From Bacillota bacterium (GTDB taxonomy: Bacteria; Bacillota; Clostridia; DSM-8532), in NCBI GenBank assembly GCA_023415825.1, contig JAEZJF010000016.1, positions 1-64,000 of the forward strand: 64,000 nucleotides of DNA, read 5' to 3'. Below, in pieces: positions 1 to 7,171 of the stretch. The translations under genes were made by a program, and so were the position numbers. Within the stretch, counting starts at the first letter, position 1. Every line of letters starts with the position of its first letter. The notes under the pieces were generated by a model that was not told the origin of the DNA, did no database searches, and was given only the letters and a program-made list of their open reading frames with translations.

Positions 1-725
1 TAAGCGAGCCCCATCCGGCTATTTTGCAGTTTCACGGCTATTCAGGAAGTGCCGGGGACTGGACCGACAAATTAAGCTTTGTGGCAAACGGTTATTCGGT
101 TGCTGCCATGGACGCAAGAGGTCAGGGCGGCAAATCCGAGGATTTGGGCGGAGTTGTTGGAAATACGCTTAGAGGACATATCATACGCGGACTGGATGAT
201 AAACCTGAAAACCTTCTGTTCAGGCATATCTTCCTAGATACTGCTCAATTGGCTGCCATTATCATGTCAATGCCTGAGGTCGACGAAACACGGGTCGGAG
301 CCATGGGGGGCTCACAGGGTGGAGCACTTACCCTTGCCTGCGCCTGCTTGGAACCCAGAATTAAGCGATTAGCCCCTGTTTACCCCTTTCTTTGCGACTA
401 TAAAAGGGTGTGGAAAATGGATCTGGCGAAAAATGCCTATGAAGAGCTCAGCCAGTATTTCAGGCACTTTGACCCCCAGCACAAGCGTGAGGATGAAATC
501 TTCATGAAATTAGGATACATAGACTTGCAGAATCTTGTAAAAAGGATTAAGGGCGAGGTTTTGATGGCGACAGGGTTGATGGATTTTGTTTGCCCGCCGT
601 CCACTCAGTTTGCAGTCTATAATAAGATTACGGCGCCCAAGCAAATGTCCATCTATCCCGATTTTGGCCATGAGAACCTGCCGGGCTTCTCAGATGAAAC
701 CTATCAATTTATGAGCGGACTGTAA
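1..725 (+). CDS. Acetylxylan esterase / cephalosporin-C deacetylase family hydrolase (5' end outside window)
   Basis: Alpha/beta hydrolase of the acetylxylan esterase (AXE1, carbohydrate esterase 7) type, which removes acetyl groups from xylo-oligosaccharides and related esters in the cytoplasm. The reading frame is open from base 3 with no start codon, so the N-terminus lies before the window. Visible are the oxyanion-hole region QFHGYSG, the nucleophile elbow GGSQGG, an acid-region motif GLMDFVCPPST and the catalytic histidine in DFGHE. The family is usually about 320 residues and about 240 are present here, so roughly a quarter is missing. It converges on the DeoR-type gene and the two share a terminator. 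A sugar deacetylase fits the glycan-utilisation genes that follow. Family assignment is firm; the true substrate is not known. Confidence 0.88.
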   Translation, partial: SEPHPAILQFHGYSGSAGDWTDKLSFVANGYSVAAMDARGQGGKSEDLGGVVGNTLRGHIIRGLDDKPENLLFRHIFLDTAQLAAIIMSMPEVDETRVGAMGGSQGGALTLACACLEPRIKRLAPVYPFLCDYKRVWKMDLAKNAYEELSQYFRHFDPQHKREDEIFMKLGYIDLQNLVKRIKGEVLMATGLMDFVCPPSTQFAVYNKITAPKQMSIYPDFGHENLPGFSDETYQFMSGL

Positions 726-747
726 GCTAGAGCCTATTTATAGAATT

Positions 748-785
748 TTAAGAAGAAAAGTGGCACCGGCCACTTTTCTTCTTAA
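748..785. terminator. Bidirectional terminator between convergent genes
   Basis: Two perfectly complementary 17-base arms (748-764 and 769-785) enclose the four-base loop ACCG. The outer parts of the arms are A-rich and T-rich, so transcripts from either side end in a U-rich tail. It serves the esterase gene on the plus strand and the DeoR-type gene on the minus strand. Confidence 0.9.
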
Positions 786-796
786 TTTCAACACTA

Positions 797-1558
797 CTAT
801 ATTTGAATCATTTTTGACGCATTTTCGCTCATGAATTCGTCCCAATCGGCGGGGAGGTCCGAATCGACAATAATGAGATCGACATCTTCAACTTTTGCAG
901 TCTGAACAAAGCCTACCTTATCAAACTTTGTTCGGTCACATAAGAAGATGGCCTTTTCCGAACATTGCATCATGGTTTTTCTGACTTCCGATTCCTGTTC
1001 ATTGGAATCAGTCAAACCTCTCTTAGGCGAAAAGCCCTTGCAGGAAAAGAAAAATTTATTGGCAAAGTAATTTTTTATAGCGGATTCAGTATGGTGACCC
1101 ACATAGGAAAGACTGCTTTTTCTTAAGTTTCCGCCGCTGCATATCAGCGTGATATCCGACACGCCCGACAGTTCAAAAATAATTCTCTCGGCATTGGTGA
1201 TAACGGTAAGGCCCTTTTTGTTTTTAATATGCTTGGCCACATAAAGGGCAGAAGTACTGGCATCTAAAAAAATCGTATCATAATCCTCAACCAGACCGGC
1301 GGCATACCTGCCAATGGCGTCCTTGCCGGTGACATTAATGCCTTCTCTGATTTCCAAAGGTGCCTCTATTTTTGTATCATCGGTCAATACGGCCCCGCCA
1401 TGAGTGCGATAAAGGACGCCTTTACTCTCAAGATGCTTCAGATCTCTTCTTATGGTCTCTTCCGTAACTGAAAACATCTGTGCCAGTTCAGGTACTAAAA
1501 CACTGCGTTTTTCGTTTAGCAGCGCCAAAATAGCATTTCTTCTTTCAACTCCCAGCAA
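797..1558 (-). CDS. DeoR-family transcriptional regulator
   Basis: Sugar-catabolism repressor of 253 residues. Residues 1-57 form the DeoR winged helix-turn-helix, with the family signature VTEETIRRDLKHLESKG followed by YRTHGGAV. The remainder is the DeoRC sensor domain, related to ribose-5-phosphate isomerase, with typical stretches DAIGRYAA, TIFLDASTSALYVA and TVITNAERI. This domain normally binds a phosphorylated sugar. The start chosen is a TTG preceded by AGGAG about 11 bases upstream; no ATG is available nearby. It is the last gene of a minus-strand set after the dehydrogenase and PHP genes. The repeated TATGTTGATA motifs at 3648-3683 and 25160-25211 are the best candidates for its operators (inference). 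Confidence 0.9.
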   Translation of the reverse strand: MLGVERRNAILALLNEKRSVLVPELAQMFSVTEETIRRDLKHLESKGVLYRTHGGAVLTDDTKIEAPLEIREGINVTGKDAIGRYAAGLVEDYDTIFLDASTSALYVAKHIKNKKGLTVITNAERIIFELSGVSDITLICSGGNLRKSSLSYVGHHTESAIKNYFANKFFFSCKGFSPKRGLTDSNEQESEVRKTMMQCSEKAIFLCDRTKFDKVGFVQTAKVEDVDLIIVDSDLPADWDEFMSENASKMIQI

Positions 1559-1616
1559 AAAATGATCATCTCCTATAGCTTCGATAATGACTCTCTTCCA
1601 TTGTACCTATTTAGCC

Positions 1617-2795
1617 TCAGTTTTCAACAGTTTTTAGCCCAATTTCTTTAAATATGTTGATTCGCTCATGAAGATCAGGGTGATTGAGTTGGGTTTTTGT
1701 TGAAAACATACCAAGATCCAAATTCTGTGTTGCGGCTGTTTCATGGCCGATGAGCGCCCAAGCTGTGTCATAGAGATGCTTGTAGGAATCATTTCTTTGA
1801 GAGAGACAGACAAAGGACTGACGTGGTGAATTAATATCCTCGCCGCTAATTTGCATGAGCCCATAATGGTTGCACAAAGCCATTACCTTCTCAAGCTGAA
1901 GGTGTGTGTTGCGGGAAGGCATATAGGTTACAGCTTGAAAGCCAAGGCTTTTAATTTCCTCAAAGAGTAAATCTAAATAGGAGTCTTCAAAACTGTTTTT
2001 CTTTTTATCGCCGGTTGCCGATTCGTCAACATCGCCTAAATAGGCGTAGGCCATAATTGCCCCGATACTCTTGGAAAAGCTGATTAAATCTTGAATATCA
2101 GGACATTCCTTATCGGCATTGATATAAAACCTGGACAATAGACCGCTCTTTAAGAGACCTAGCAAATCGTAGGCATAATAAGGGTTTTGCTCATCCATGA
2201 GCAGGCTTTCTGATCCATGAGCAATTTTCAATTTTAAATGATGCTTTAAAAAAATAAGAAGGGGTTCACCTTTGCCAAATCGCTCCATTAGCTTTATTGA
2301 AAGTGCATATAAAATGTGCCGCTCTGTTACGGTACCGCCCTGGTGAAACAGGGACAGAGGTAGAACGTCATCTTCATAGTTCATGCATATGGACAGGGGT
2401 TCCAGTATTTTTTTCAATCTCTCAACCATTTTTATATTGCGGGTATTACGCTGTAAGTTGAAAGGTTTCATGTAAGCTGTGACTCTGTCCAGCTGGGTAT
2501 GGGGAATACCATGTATGACCACATAAGCGATAGAAGCCTGGTCAGGATTATTGATTTGCTTTCCGGAAAGCCTTGTCCGGGAAAAATCGGCCCGGCATTC
2601 AACCCCTACTGTAGTCCCTATACCTACAAGCTTCCCTGCTTTAATAAATTCCCACGCCCCTCCTATGGTATCATGGTCAATGAGGCCGGCTGTGCACAGT
2701 CCGGCTTGAAAAGCCCTCCAGACCGCTTCAGATGGAGAATAGGGAGAAAAAGAATAGGTAGTATGAATATGATTATTGACATCCCTGCTCAACAT
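1617..2795 (-). CDS. PHP-domain metal-dependent phosphoesterase
   Basis: Protein of 392 residues with the PHP-domain metal-binding signatures near its start: NHIHTTYS (residues 8-15), LIDHDTIGG and VGVECRADF. PHP domains are metal-dependent phosphoesterases; the substrate of this one is unknown. The C-terminal part contains a further candidate metal ligand (SGEDINSPRQ). It lies 17 bases after the dehydrogenase gene and just before the regulator gene on the same strand, so it is very probably cotranscribed with them. In that context it may act on a sugar phosphate, which is inference only. The ATG start has a G-rich box (AGGGGG) about 13 bases upstream, a rather long spacing. Confidence 0.82.
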   Translation of the reverse strand: MLSRDVNNHIHTTYSFSPYSPSEAVWRAFQAGLCTAGLIDHDTIGGAWEFIKAGKLVGIGTTVGVECRADFSRTRLSGKQINNPDQASIAYVVIHGIPHTQLDRVTAYMKPFNLQRNTRNIKMVERLKKILEPLSICMNYEDDVLPLSLFHQGGTVTERHILYALSIKLMERFGKGEPLLIFLKHHLKLKIAHGSESLLMDEQNPYYAYDLLGLLKSGLLSRFYINADKECPDIQDLISFSKSIGAIMAYAYLGDVDESATGDKKKNSFEDSYLDLLFEEIKSLGFQAVTYMPSRNTHLQLEKVMALCNHYGLMQISGEDINSPRQSFVCLSQRNDSYKHLYDTAWALIGHETAATQNLDLGMFSTKTQLNHPDLHERINIFKEIGLKTVEN

Positions 2796-2812
2796 GGATA
2801 TTTTAAGTCCCC

Positions 2813-3598
2813 CTATCGCATTTCTTGTCCGCCGGTTACGTTGATAGCCTGGCCGGTCATGTAGCTTGCTTCGCTTGAAGCGAGAAAAACCATGACATTT
2901 GCGATATCGTCATACTCACAGCTTCTTCTTAAGGGAACCTGATTCAAGTATTTTTGCCGGACCTCTTCCTCAGTGATGCCCTGATTCTTGGCATATTGCT
3001 TAAACAAGCTGTTGGGGCCCTGGTTCCAAAGGGGAGAATTTAAAAGGTTTCCCGGACAGATGGCATTGACGCGTATACCATATTCGGCAAGCTCCAGGGC
3101 AAGGCTCTGAGTAAAGCCAATACCGCCAAACTTGGCTGTTGCATAGGCTGAATTCTTATAGGAGCCTTTTTTACCTGACTTGCTGTTGATCTGTATGATA
3201 TTTCCGCTTCTCTGGAGCATCATGGCCTTGGCTGCCGCTTTCGCACAATTAAAATACCCGATGAGGTTGACATCTATCATTTTTCTCCATTGCTCTGCCG
3301 GAAAATCAACAACGGCTTTGGCAATTAGAATGGCGGCGTTGCAAACCAGCAAATCAAGCCTTCCAAATGTTCGGATCGCTGCTTCTACCATGGCTTCAGC
3401 TTGCTGCTCTTCGCAGATATCTATCTGAAATGCAAGAGCACGGGTAAGAGATTGGGCCACCCTTTGTGCTGCCTCAAAATTGATATCAGCTACTACCACC
3501 GAGCAGCCCTCCTGATCCAACCGACGGACCAGGGCCTCTCCCAAGCCCTGTGCTCCTCCTGTTACAATGGCGACCTGATCTTTTAACCTCTGGCACAT
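2813..3598 (-). CDS. Short-chain dehydrogenase, sorbitol-6-phosphate 2-dehydrogenase (SrlD)-like
   Basis: NAD(P)-dependent oxidoreductase of 261 residues with a complete classical SDR fold: the cofactor loop TGGAQGLG (residues 14-21), the NAA motif, the catalytic serine region INSKSGKKGS and the YATAKFGG active site. The stretch around NSAYATAKFGGIGFTQSLAL and the ending INVTGGQ strongly resemble E. coli SrlD, which interconverts sorbitol 6-phosphate and fructose 6-phosphate. The substrate here may be another sugar or polyol phosphate, since the other arm of the presumed regulon encodes fucose isomerase and a SorE-like reductase. The first gene of the minus-strand operon; ATG start with AGGGGG upstream. 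Its promoter faces the palindrome at 3648-3683. Confidence 0.85.
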   Translation of the reverse strand: MCQRLKDQVAIVTGGAQGLGEALVRRLDQEGCSVVVADINFEAAQRVAQSLTRALAFQIDICEEQQAEAMVEAAIRTFGRLDLLVCNAAILIAKAVVDFPAEQWRKMIDVNLIGYFNCAKAAAKAMMLQRSGNIIQINSKSGKKGSYKNSAYATAKFGGIGFTQSLALELAEYGIRVNAICPGNLLNSPLWNQGPNSLFKQYAKNQGITEEEVRQKYLNQVPLRRSCEYDDIANVMVFLASSEASYMTGQAINVTGGQEMR

Positions 3599-3647
3599 AA
3601 AGGTTCCCCCTAATGCATGGTTGATTTTAATATTTATTAATACGGAG

Positions 3648-3683
3648 TATCAACATATTTTTATTATATTATTTATGTTGATA
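3648..3683. promoter_or_regulatory. Candidate operator: 10-bp inverted repeat upstream of the dehydrogenase gene
   Basis: TATCAACATA at 3648-3657 and its exact reverse complement TATGTTGATA at 3674-3683 are separated by 16 bases. The left arm overlaps a TTGATA -35 candidate for the minus-strand operon. DeoR-family proteins commonly bind repeated short motifs, and the same half-site recurs at 25160-25211, so this is a plausible DeoR operator. Confidence 0.6.
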
Positions 3684-3750
3684 TATGTCTATAAATAATA
3701 TAAATATGTTGTTATATGTTTATTTATCAAATAGAGTATGGGGTGATGAA
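3672..3750 (+). repeat. 79-bp promoter/operator element, copy A
   Basis: Aligned without gaps to 25160-25238 it matches at 58 of 79 positions by hand count. Shared blocks are ATGTTGAT, AATATGTTG and CAAAT..AGTATGG. Copy B carries a good promoter at its downstream end (TTGAAT, 17 bases, TATGAT); in this copy the matching hexamers are degenerate. It lies 162 bases upstream of the ABC lipoprotein gene in the same orientation as copy B relative to its operon. Confidence 0.7.
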
Positions 3751-3912
3751 TCCGAAAACAACAAAAAACTTCAAGAGTGTACCATTATCCATCACATAGG
3801 ACACTATTTTGCATTTCAATCGGGGTGCATGATTTTATACAATATTTTTGAGAGGTTTGGATTGTATTTGGAATAACCAAATCTTCAAAAAAAGCATCCA
3901 GGAGGAGAAACC

Positions 3913-5268
3913 ATGAGAAAGAAAAGAATTCTTGCGCTGATCCTAAGCGCTGTGTTGGTACTGGGGCTCGCCGCCTGTGCCGACAAACCCACACCCTCTG
4001 CCACGACAGTCACTCCCACGCCTACAAACACAGAAACGGCGCCCGCGCAGCAGAGTGGTGATCCGGAGCAGCCGCTGAAGGGCGAGCTGGTGTTCTGGAC
4101 AATGTGGAACGAAACAGAGCCTCAGGGCGAGGCTTGGGCAGACGTTTCCAAAAAATTTGAGGCGAAGTACCCAGGAACGAAAATTACCATCAACTGGTGT
4201 GGGCGCGACATCAGCAAAACCCTGAAGCCCGCTCTGGAGAGCGGCCAGCGCATCGACATCTTTGATTATCCCACACAGTACGCCGGCCAGCTTGGCTTCT
4301 ATTGCTTAGACCTTAGCGACATCGTCAAAAAACCCTTTGAAGTGCTGGGCGGCAAGAGCCTGATCGATGTCCTCCAGCCCGCTATGCTGGAGACACCTAA
4401 GAAGCAGACCAACATCTGGGCCGGCCAGGTCGCCGTAGGTTACAAACCTTGGTTGAACCTGTTCATGTACAATGCCAAAGCATTTGAACAAGCCGGCATC
4501 ACCTCCGTCCCGAAGACCTGGCAAGAGCTGGACGAAGCGTGCGCGAAGCTGCTGGCGGCCGGATATGCGCCGATTACCTTTGACGACGCATATGCTCATT
4601 GGATTTCAGGCACCTACTTACAGCGCCTGAAAGGACAGGATTGGGTCATTGAGCTGGCGAACGACAAGACTGGCGACAAATGGCGCGATTCCGCAGTAAT
4701 GGAGTTTGCCAAGGCGTTTGAAGATTTTGCCAAGAAGGGCTATTTTGACGTTAACGTTGGCGGCAACAAGTGGCCCGCCGGGCAGATGGATGTCGGCAGC
4801 GGAAAGGCTGCGATGTACTTCAATCTCACCGGTCTGCCCGTCGAGGTCAAGGATGTGGCTGGTACCGACTTCAAATGGGGTGCATTCAACTATCCCGATG
4901 TGACCGGCGGACAGAATTTCGCCGCCAACGCTGCGGCTGCCGGCTGTACCATGACCGCTGTTAACAAAAATTACGAGAATGTGGCATTGGCCGCCGAGTT
5001 TATCGCGTTCATGCACACCCTTGAGAATGATACACGCTTTGTGGAATCCGGTATGACCACATCCCTGAAAGATGGAAGCTGGCCTGTTGCGCTTAACGAC
5101 GTGAAGCCGGTATTTAGCGACATCAGCGTCATCCTGCAGACAGGTGGCGGCATTGAGTCTAACCCCGAGATTAAGCCGGTATTTGCCGAGAACTTCATCA
5201 AACTGGCCGCCGGACAGATCACCGCCGAGAAATTCGTGGATAACATGGCCACGGCTGCTAAGAAATAA
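3913..5268 (+). CDS. Carbohydrate ABC transporter solute-binding lipoprotein
   Basis: Extracellular substrate receptor of an ABC sugar importer, 451 residues. A lipoprotein signal peptide is visible (charged start MRKKR, hydrophobic stretch, lipobox LAAC with the lipidated cysteine at residue 22), followed by a Thr/Pro-rich linker typical of surface lipoproteins. The mature part has the extracellular-binding-protein family 1 pattern, beginning KGELVFWTMWNETEPQGEAW. ATG start with GGAGGAG upstream. It opens the operon lipoprotein, permease, permease, GH95-like hydrolase, GH88 hydrolase, so it most likely binds an oligosaccharide that these two hydrolases then shorten. No ATPase gene is present in this operon; such importers commonly share an MsmK-type ATPase encoded elsewhere. 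Codon use is GC-rich compared with the flanks. Confidence 0.92.
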   Translation: MRKKRILALILSAVLVLGLAACADKPTPSATTVTPTPTNTETAPAQQSGDPEQPLKGELVFWTMWNETEPQGEAWADVSKKFEAKYPGTKITINWCGRDISKTLKPALESGQRIDIFDYPTQYAGQLGFYCLDLSDIVKKPFEVLGGKSLIDVLQPAMLETPKKQTNIWAGQVAVGYKPWLNLFMYNAKAFEQAGITSVPKTWQELDEACAKLLAAGYAPITFDDAYAHWISGTYLQRLKGQDWVIELANDKTGDKWRDSAVMEFAKAFEDFAKKGYFDVNVGGNKWPAGQMDVGSGKAAMYFNLTGLPVEVKDVAGTDFKWGAFNYPDVTGGQNFAANAAAAGCTMTAVNKNYENVALAAEFIAFMHTLENDTRFVESGMTTSLKDGSWPVALNDVKPVFSDISVILQTGGGIESNPEIKPVFAENFIKLAAGQITAEKFVDNMATAAKK

Positions 5269-5299
5269 GAACGTTGTACAAGTATACTTTCAATTGGGG

Positions 5300-5328
5300 G
5301 GGAAAGCTTTGTCATCTAAAGCTTTCCC
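5300..5328 (+). promoter_or_regulatory. Intercistronic stem-loop after the binding-protein gene
   Basis: An 11-bp perfect stem (GGGAAAGCTTT with AAAGCTTTCCC) with a 7-base loop lies between the binding-protein and permease genes. There is no T-run, so it is more likely an mRNA-stabilising or partial-termination element that keeps binding protein in excess over permease, as is common in ABC operons. Confidence 0.65.
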
Positions 5329-5364
5329 TTCCCATATTCCAAAGTTTGAAGAAAGGAAAATGCG

Positions 5365-6321
5365 ATGAGACGCAAAGGTAGAACCCTTTTCATTATCAGC
5401 TTTTTGGCTCCGGCAGTCCTATGCTTCCTGCTCATCTTTCTCTACCCCACCGTGCGTACTATTCTGATGAGCCTGTTCCATGTAGAGTTTATTACGGATG
5501 ACATAAACAGTTGGACGTTTATAAAGTTTGAGAACTTCAAAACGCTGTTTGGCAGCGCCCTCTTTTTACGTTCCCTGACGAATATTCTGAAAATCTGGCT
5601 GATTGGAGGGGTTGTTATCCTCCTGCTCGCCACTCTGTTATCCGTTATAATCACCTCCGGTGTAAAATTCAAGAATTTCTGGAGGTCTTTGATTTACCTC
5701 CCACACATCATCAGCGTAGTGGCGCTGGTGACCATGTGGACGCAGTACGCCTTCCACAACCAGTATGGCATGTTCAAAACTGTATTTGAGGCTCTGGGGC
5801 TTACCTCCCTGGCCGCGTTCCAGTGGACCGCGCCCCAGAACCTCTTTTTATCCATGATGATTGCTTACGCCTATGGTAGCGTTGGGTTCTACGTCTTGAT
5901 CCTGGTAGCGGGTATCGATGGCATATCCAAGGATTACTACGAGGCTGCCGAGATTGAGGGCGCAAATCGTGTAGTAATGTTCTTCCGCATTACGATGCCG
6001 CTGCTCAAGGATATTTTCAAACGCTGCATCGTCCTCTACTCCGCCGGGGCAATGGGGTTTTTCGCCTACTCCTCGCTGTTTTCGTTCAGCACGGAGCTTG
6101 CTACCGTCACCCCGCTTGTCTATATGTACGACAACGTATTTGGCCGTGCCACCGGTAATGTAACGACTCCACTCAATGTGGGTGCGGGCGCGGCGGTCGG
6201 CGTACTGATCACGATCATGGTATTGCTTGTCAATGTGCTGTTGGATAGGATTATACCGAGCGACGTTGACATGGGTCCGGAGAAAAGCAGCTTCGGGAGG
6301 AGGAAGAAATATGCGGCCTGA
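5365..6321 (+). CDS. Sugar ABC transporter permease, MalF/UgpA type
   Basis: Inner-membrane permease of 318 residues for the importer opened by the preceding lipoprotein. It has six predicted membrane segments, the first being LFIISFLAPAVLCFLLIFLY. The cytoplasmic EAA loop that docks to the ATPase is seen as YYEAAEIEGANRVVMFFRI. ATG start with AAGGAAAATGCG upstream. The 3' end overlaps the next permease gene by 11 bases. Family assignment is secure; the transported sugar is inferred only from the hydrolases downstream. Confidence 0.93.
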   Translation: MRRKGRTLFIISFLAPAVLCFLLIFLYPTVRTILMSLFHVEFITDDINSWTFIKFENFKTLFGSALFLRSLTNILKIWLIGGVVILLLATLLSVIITSGVKFKNFWRSLIYLPHIISVVALVTMWTQYAFHNQYGMFKTVFEALGLTSLAAFQWTAPQNLFLSMMIAYAYGSVGFYVLILVAGIDGISKDYYEAAEIEGANRVVMFFRITMPLLKDIFKRCIVLYSAGAMGFFAYSSLFSFSTELATVTPLVYMYDNVFGRATGNVTTPLNVGAGAAVGVLITIMVLLVNVLLDRIIPSDVDMGPEKSSFGRRKKYAA

Positions 6322-7171
6322 AGATATAACGAATACGCGTGAATTGAAGAAGCAGCTGAGACTTGTGCCGGGTTACCTGGTGCTGCTGCTCTGGTTGGTA
6401 TTCAGCATCGTGCTGATCGGATGGATCATACTTGCATCCCTGAGCACAACAAAGGAGGTTTTCTCCAACAAGCTGCTGGAGAGCGGATTACACATTGATA
6501 ATTACATCCGTGTGATTCAGAAGCACAAGCTGGGCGTATATTTCATGAACAGCATCCTGTATGCCTTGAGTGCCTGCATCGGTACGGTGCTAATTGGTGC
6601 GCCGGCAGCATACGTGCTCAGCCGTTTCGTTTTTAGTGGCAGAAGGTTTCTGAATAATACATTTGTCTTGCTCATGTCCATACCGTCGGTCATGCTGATC
6701 CTCCCGCTGTTTAAGATGGCGGCACAGTTCAGGCTGACCGGCTCACGGCTGTTGCTGATTATTTTGTACATATGCCTGAATGTGCCGTTTTCCATATTCT
6801 TTCTGTCCGGGTTCTTCTCGACCCTGCCAAAAGCGTTGGAGGAAGCGGCGGAGATCGACGGCTGCAGCCCTGCCAAAGCGTTTTGGTGCATCATGTTTCC
6901 CCTTGCCCAGCCAGGCATCGTGACACTGTGCATCATCAATTTCATCAATGTCTGGAATGAGTATTTTATGGCTTTGATCTTTGCCAACGAGACGTCCATG
7001 CGTACCGTGTCCACCGGCTTGCAGGCCATCGTGCAGTCCATGAAATACTCCGGTGACTGGGCGGGGCTGTTTGCCGGCGTGGTCGTCGTGTTCCTGCCCA
7101 CTTTCATCTTGTTCATCTTCATGTCCAACAAGATCATTGCTGGAGTGACCGGAGGTGCGGTGAAGGAATGA
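6311..7171 (+). CDS. Sugar ABC transporter permease, MalG/UgpE type
   Basis: Second permease of the heterodimeric channel, 286 residues. The ATG at 6311 (MRPEDITNTREL) was chosen because GGGAGGAGGAAG lies at the right distance before it; a longer reading frame from 6227 would overlap most of the end of the first permease gene. The EAA loop reads LEEAAEIDGCSPAKAFW and about six hydrophobic helices are present, including VPGYLVLLLWLVFSIVLIGW near the start. Its stop codon overlaps the start of the GH95-like gene (ATGA), so the hydrolase is translationally coupled to transport. It functions with the MalF-type partner encoded just upstream. Confidence 0.93.
   Translation: MRPEDITNTRELKKQLRLVPGYLVLLLWLVFSIVLIGWIILASLSTTKEVFSNKLLESGLHIDNYIRVIQKHKLGVYFMNSILYALSACIGTVLIGAPAAYVLSRFVFSGRRFLNNTFVLLMSIPSVMLILPLFKMAAQFRLTGSRLLLIILYICLNVPFSIFFLSGFFSTLPKALEEAAEIDGCSPAKAFWCIMFPLAQPGIVTLCIINFINVWNEYFMALIFANETSMRTVSTGLQAIVQSMKYSGDWAGLFAGVVVVFLPTFILFIFMSNKIIAGVTGGAVKE

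Larger units (their letters stand above)
3599..3912. other. Divergent, AT-rich promoter region between the DeoR set and the ABC operon
   Basis: This 314-bp gap has no credible gene. On the minus strand, TTGATA (inside the left arm of the 3648-3683 palindrome) could be the -35 box for the dehydrogenase gene. On the plus strand it holds the 79-bp element at 3672-3750, a possible -35/-10 pair TTTCAA/TACAAT near 3820-3845, a 7-base inverted repeat (ATACAAT...ATTGTAT) just after it, and a strong GGAGGAG ribosome binding site before the lipoprotein gene. Confidence 0.6.

Noticed and set aside
3685..3876. Small plus-strand open frame in the 3599-3912 gap
   Set aside because: It starts inside the AT-rich operator element, has no ribosome binding site and encodes low-complexity sequence.
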